Made by a program: the position numbers and the translations under genes
DNA from: Takakia lepidozioides
Taxonomy: Eukaryota > Streptophyta > Takakiopsida > Takakiales > Takakiaceae
Length of the DNA stretch: 64,000 nt
Direction of reading: 5' to 3'
NCBI GenBank assembly: GCA_030704615.1
Contig: CM060734.1
Coordinates: 55,070,042 to 55,134,041 of the forward strand
The notes under the pieces: generated by a model
Database searches by the model: none
The model's input: only the letters and a program-made list of their open reading frames with translations
Told to the model about the DNA's origin: nothing
In this document: positions 59,909-64,000 of the stretch, piece by piece
Position numbering within the stretch: position 1 is the first letter of the stretch
Layout of the letters: every line of letters starts with the position of its first letter

Positions 59909-61060
59909 TTAATACCACCAACTCAATTGAGCAGTAATGCATTCTAAAACTCCATTGGTTAACCCCTAAACGACGAGGCGACCTGAATCAGGTCGATCCG
60001 ATTTTTCATCCATTCACAGTGGGTGTGGATGATGTCGGATGAAGGCGAGCTCTCAATGAAAAATCAAGCCCCCAAAATTCTCTACACGATGGGCTTTATA
60101 GCGCCCCCAAAGAGTAAATATTCCGGCGTCAGCTATTTTTGCAAGCCTTGGGGGTGTCGGTTTTTGGGGGATTTGGGGTGGGCCCCGTAGGTTGACCAGG
60201 TATGTGGCAGGCACTGGCGGATTTATAGCCTGCACATATTTGGGGCAGGGGGCGTGCGGGGGGTGACGAGGCCGGGCCCGCATGCCAACCCATCCATTTT
60301 CATCCATTTGCACCCATTCTCATCGATTTTTCATCCATTTGCATAATCAAACATCCAAAATGTAATTTTGGGAATTTTTGCGAAATTCTTGGGCAGGGTA
60401 GTGTAGTTCTTGGCCTATGAGGGACAGACCGTTGGAATTCCCAATTGGAGGTAAATTTGGGGTCCCAATGGGACCTCAACCATTTCCTTTGCAAATTCAC
60501 TCTTTTGACCCCCATTGCATTCACATACAAAGCACCCTCCCTAGTTTTTGGCAGATAGGGGTGAAATTTGGTGTGAGGGTTTGGGATGATCTATTACATT
60601 AGAATATGGCTCAGATTCTCCCATGAAAGTTTAGCAACATGGGTTTTTGGCTTGGTCAAACATGAAGTTTTGGTTTGTGTTTTACATTTTGCAGAACATT
60701 GACCATGTTCAATTCTTATAATCTCCCAAACAAAACGGTGGAATCTCCCCAAATTTGGGGTGATTGTGCATCTGGTAGGTATGGATGACTTTCAATGGTT
60801 CATCCACATGGATGAACAGGGGTAGGCAGCTACAGGCTGACGAGTGAGGGTGGGTCCCAATTGTGTGAAAAAATCCAAAAACAGTCTCGTCATTTAGGGG
60901 TTAAAAAACCATCCAACATTAATTATTTTCTCGACTCGCTATAATTAAGGGGCCTGATTTGTGAGCTGTCGCTCCCAAGTGTTTCCATTTTTTATTTTTT
61001 TAAACACACATTTTAGTTTTTTAGAATAAAAACAGGGAAACACTGGCCCGGACCGCTTTT
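59909..61060 (+). repeat. Segmental duplication copy 2, right part
   Basis: Resumes with TTAATACCACCAACTCAATT as at about 51667. Interrupted by a TIR element at 59963-60902. Confidence 0.7.
59963..60902. mobile_element. MITE-like element with terminal inverted repeats
   Basis: About 940 bp with ends ACCCCTAAACGACGAG and CTCGTCATTTAGGGGT, probably flanked by TA. It is absent from the equivalent place in copy 1 (near 51725). No coding capacity. Runs of CATCCATTTTTCATCC inside. Confidence 0.62.
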
Positions 61061-61327
61061 CACCCTTTTATCTTCCAACTTCATACCCAAGCCACACATG
61101 ACATATTTGTTGCCTAAATACAATTCTCATAACGCGGGCCCTTGGCGCGCAACAGTGTCACGTCGTTCCTACACTATCGATGGCACGTTCGCTCAACGTA
61201 GTTTTTTAATGAAAGAGAAACCTATACGTTATGGAGATGGAAGTGCGTTCCTTGAATGTTGCATCCTGTGATAGGGCGCCACCAATGTGGGAAGGCGCCA
61301 TGAGAGCAAGAAAGGATGAGATAACTA

Positions 61328-61693
61328 TCACCCATTGCCTTGCTGGATCTTAGCTACCAATCCCTGTTGTTCAAACTGGGTCGCACCAAGGGAAGATGGG
61401 GCTTGTGTGGCCGCTTGCATTGCAGTGTTGGGAAGACGCCGTTCCCCGATGTGCGTCCTGCAAATGGAGGCAAATGTTAGGTGTGGCCTGGCTATCAACT
61501 GAAAAACATCTATCCGGCAACCCCCTTGCTGCTTCAGATTCTGCAACTCAGTCAGCGCTGCGGTCCTCGCTGAAGCTTCCGGAGCAATGGTCCTTCTCAT
61601 GCTCCCATCTCCGCTTGCCATGCCACTCTTTACTGAATCAATCCCTTTCAACCTTTCCGCGATACCCAGAGACCAATGGGTTGAGTCCAACAA
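61328..61693 (-). other. Possible gene fragment, unrecognised
   Basis: A 121-codon minus-strand frame with helical, Gln-rich sequence (TAALTELQNLKQQGG; AMQAATQAPSSLGATQFEQQ). A candidate acceptor (CCTCCATTTGCAG) lies inside at about 61460, so it may be two exons of a larger gene. Not recognised; may be chance. Confidence 0.25.
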
Positions 61694-61839
61694 GCAAGCA
61701 ACAGAAAAAAAAACCTTGCAAACTACTGTCGTGTGAATGGATAGAGCCTTTCAAAAATCTCAACAGACGTACAAGAGAAGAAATTGTCAACGTTGCCTGC
61801 TCTCAAGCCTCTGTTGTACACAACAGAAATCGATAGCAT

Positions 61840-62139
61840 CTAGAGGTTTTGAGCCCTTGGATTGTCAGCCTATCCTCCAGCCATACTTGCCACTATTCCG
61901 CATTTCTTAAGTAAAAACTGAATTTGAGCCTTTGTTCATGACAAATGGATCTTTTTGGGGAAACCTGTCTTTATCTTGTTTCCAAGGCTAATTGGCCCAT
62001 CCTGCTTGCGAAATCGCTTCACGCCTTCATTAGTTCTGAGGTATGCGAAAGAGAGAGAGAGAGGGAAAAAAAAAAAACAAAACCCTAGGGTAGGATCGTC
62101 GATCGGGTCAGGAGTTTTGTTTGTATGCTTGCTTGCGAA
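61840..62139. other. Short gene-free stretch
   Basis: Contains a GA-rich microsatellite with an A run (about 62050-62080). No gene seen. Confidence 0.4.
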
Positions 62140-64000
62140 CCAGCGTAGCTATGGCGTGAGCCCAGCCCCGTGAGCCTGGGAGCTGAGCTCACGTTGTAGC
62201 TGCAAAGCGTGAGCGGCACAAATCTGCTGGAGAAGCAGGTCCTATAGGCGAGGATTGCAAGAAGAGGGCCTATTACCGTGGAGAAAACAAAGGGGGCCAC
62301 CATGCACCATGTCTGCAATGCCTGCACATAAAGAGGAATATGAAAATATGGCAGAATTGAGCTCAGAATGATTGACACACTTTATTTCAATTCACATATA
62401 GACGCTTACAATGAATGGCATGTGCACTTGCCCTGGTTCCGTGAACGAAATGTATGTGTTTGTCCTAAATGCAAAGTCTTCACACGGTAACCTGGAAACC
62501 AGCGTGGGAAGCGGGCATGGCTCGTATGTGTTCAAAGAGAATTTGGCGGAGCCCTACGTGAGGTGTCCCACTGCAGAAGGGTGATGACTTCTCCGTAGCC
62601 TAGTGTGGCTTGGTGAATGAATTGGTCTCTCTTACCGTCGCAACACATAATTACAAGGTATATGTAAACCCACTTCCCTCTCATGCCGAGAGCGCCCTCA
62701 CGCATCGTTACAAAATCCGGACAAGTGCAAGTAGGGAAATTCCCCACGGTAACCTGATATTCTTTGCCATGAAGAACTGAGCCAATAGACAGCACTGTGT
62801 AAATCTGTCCATACCCCGGGGCAGGGACTTCGGTGATACGAGCCACCCGAGCCTGCAAAATTCTAGCCGATTCCATCTTGCATTCATGATCTGCACCCGA
62901 AGCGACACGACGCACTGTTTTTCCATCTCTTTTTGTTGGGTGGGAGTCGGCACCGGGTGGAGGCATTGCCGGAGCATGTGGCACATCTGTGCCGACAGTG
63001 CACAAGGGCACCACTCGGGATCGTGCAAGACAAAACCCTCCCTCCTCCAGCATGCTTATCTCGGTTGTTGACAGCGACGTCCCTAGTTTCACAGGCCGAA
63101 TTGCGGGGGGAGGGGGTTTCATTATCACCAAAGGACGAACTATTCCCTTGACGCATCGTGCCATATCATCTGGGCAGAACCAGAACTTGTGGTCCTTTGA
63201 CTCCCCACTATGATAAGGTCGGAACAACCCTGTGAATTTTGGAGTTGGAGTCCCCCTGGAGCCTTTGCATATTTTTGATTTGCATTTCTTGAAAGAGGGT
63301 GTCCGAATTGCCATGCAAGCAACTCTAGATCCTGGTGGGGTGCGTTCTATATGCCACTCAGTATCAATGCAATCAGATTCCTGCACCATGGCCACCATCT
63401 CCTCCAATGGGATTCCTGCTGCTATGCTTGCATGTTCTGCACCTGCTCCACAGGAGGAGGACCCACCTGGGAAGGGGTTGGCACACGACTTAGTTTGCAC
63501 TGGAGACACCTTTGGCACAGAGAAATTGACCCTGTCTGGGCGATGGGAATCTCCATCTGACCCTGGAAGAGTGTTCAATTTCCTTTTGCATGATCCAAAT
63601 CTTTCCTCGCCTTCCAAATGAGGGAGCCTGGATTGCTAAGGGGAGCCTTCAGTGCACCTGTTCAAAGCTCTGGCCATCTTTGATGGGTCTCCGGACCTAC
63701 TCGTAGCCCTTAGCATCAACAAAGTCGTACCGGGGCCCTTGCCTCCACCCCGTCCCATCAGAAAATTGCGGTACCTGGTTTGTTGTGTAACTGCCCGCAC
63801 CATGTCATCAGCAGTGGCCACATACAAGTCACGACCTGCTTTGGTAGATTGCTGCATCCAGGCGCTATGAACAGTCTCCGCCAAATTACAGGATGGCATG
63901 TCGGCCAAGTCCTCCAAGGACATGTCCTGCAGGAGGCATTGCATGGAAATGTGAGGAAGGAAAGGAAATGGAAGAGGTTCTGCAAGCGACAATCCAAGAA
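62140..64000 (-). mobile_element. Mutator-like element MULE2, partial
   Basis: The left end near 62140 has GTAGCTATGGCGTGAGC, matching the end of MULE1 (AAGCTAGCGCGTGAGC). The following 150 bp also resemble MULE1 (CCTATTACCGTGGA versus CCTATTGCCGTGGA). The minus-strand transposase extends to the window edge. The right end and target duplication are outside. Confidence 0.6.
62532..63992 (-). pseudogene. MULE transposase C-terminal part with altered SWIM finger
   Basis: The frame reads from 63992 with LAETVHSAWMQQSTKAGRDLY and RYRNFLMGRGGGKGPGTTL, a segment typical after the catalytic core. An in-frame TAG sits near 63636. A further 361 codons follow, ending in a SWIM-type region: YQVTVGNFPTCTCPDF then RGKWVYIYLVIMCC. 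The CxC half is present but the CxH half is missing, apparently by a short deletion where relatives have CKHLY. Both breaks suggest an inactive copy. SWIM fingers bind DNA and are usual in this transposase class. Confidence 0.65.

Overview
The window looks like nuclear DNA of a land plant with a large, repeat-rich genome. The support is an intact AP2/ERF transcription factor gene, Ty3/gypsy retroelements of the non-chromodomain plant type, Mutator-like elements, and degenerate TTTAGGG-type repeats. Several transposase relatives are ones I associate with non-seed plants (moss, lycophyte, fern), but that placement is a weak inference. The only gene here that looks both intact and host-like is the ERF gene near 55-57 kb.

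Layout. 1-9446: two plus-strand copies of one Ty3/gypsy family sharing an LTR, both internally deleted. 9447-10467: island A, non-retroelement exons on the minus strand. 10468-25450: rearranged pieces of the same gypsy family in both orientations. 25451-27945: island B, plus-strand exons of a decayed gene. 27945-35770: more gypsy pieces. 35771-44500: island C, with a decayed minus-strand gene, a two-exon minus-strand gene with heptad/octad-like SPxY repeats, a divergent promoter region, and a plus-strand DUF7869-like transposase gene that has lost its central part. 44500-64000: gene-poor DNA with degenerate telomere-like repeats, two copies of a segmental duplication flanking the ERF gene, a 2.8 kb Mutator-like element with a 9-bp target duplication, two smaller DNA elements, and the end of a second Mutator-like element running off the window.

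How the parts fit. Islands A, B and C appear to be one ancestral locus split by gypsy insertion and inversion. A 5-bp target duplication (AGGAG) joins C to B, and a shared 10-bp overlap joins B to A. Read in the order C, B, A the pieces give one multi-exon gene with a ParB/sulfiredoxin-like motif followed by a degenerate beta-class DNA adenine methyltransferase-like fold, then an acidic and exon-duplicated tail. The same islands, and nothing else in the window, carry nine copies of a 24-bp near-perfect palindrome. With the neighbouring transposase gene, this suggests a large multi-gene DNA transposon, now dead, that carried a DNA-binding/methylase-like protein and its own dispersed sites. That functional reading is inference; the palindromes, motifs, splice sites and junctions are visible in the sequence.

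The gypsy family has gag with three CCHC-like knuckles, protease, RT, RNase H and integrase. It also has an unusual long extra sense-strand ORF between integrase and the 3' LTR, and variable CACAGCC-type minisatellites in both the LTR and the post-integrase region. No copy is intact.
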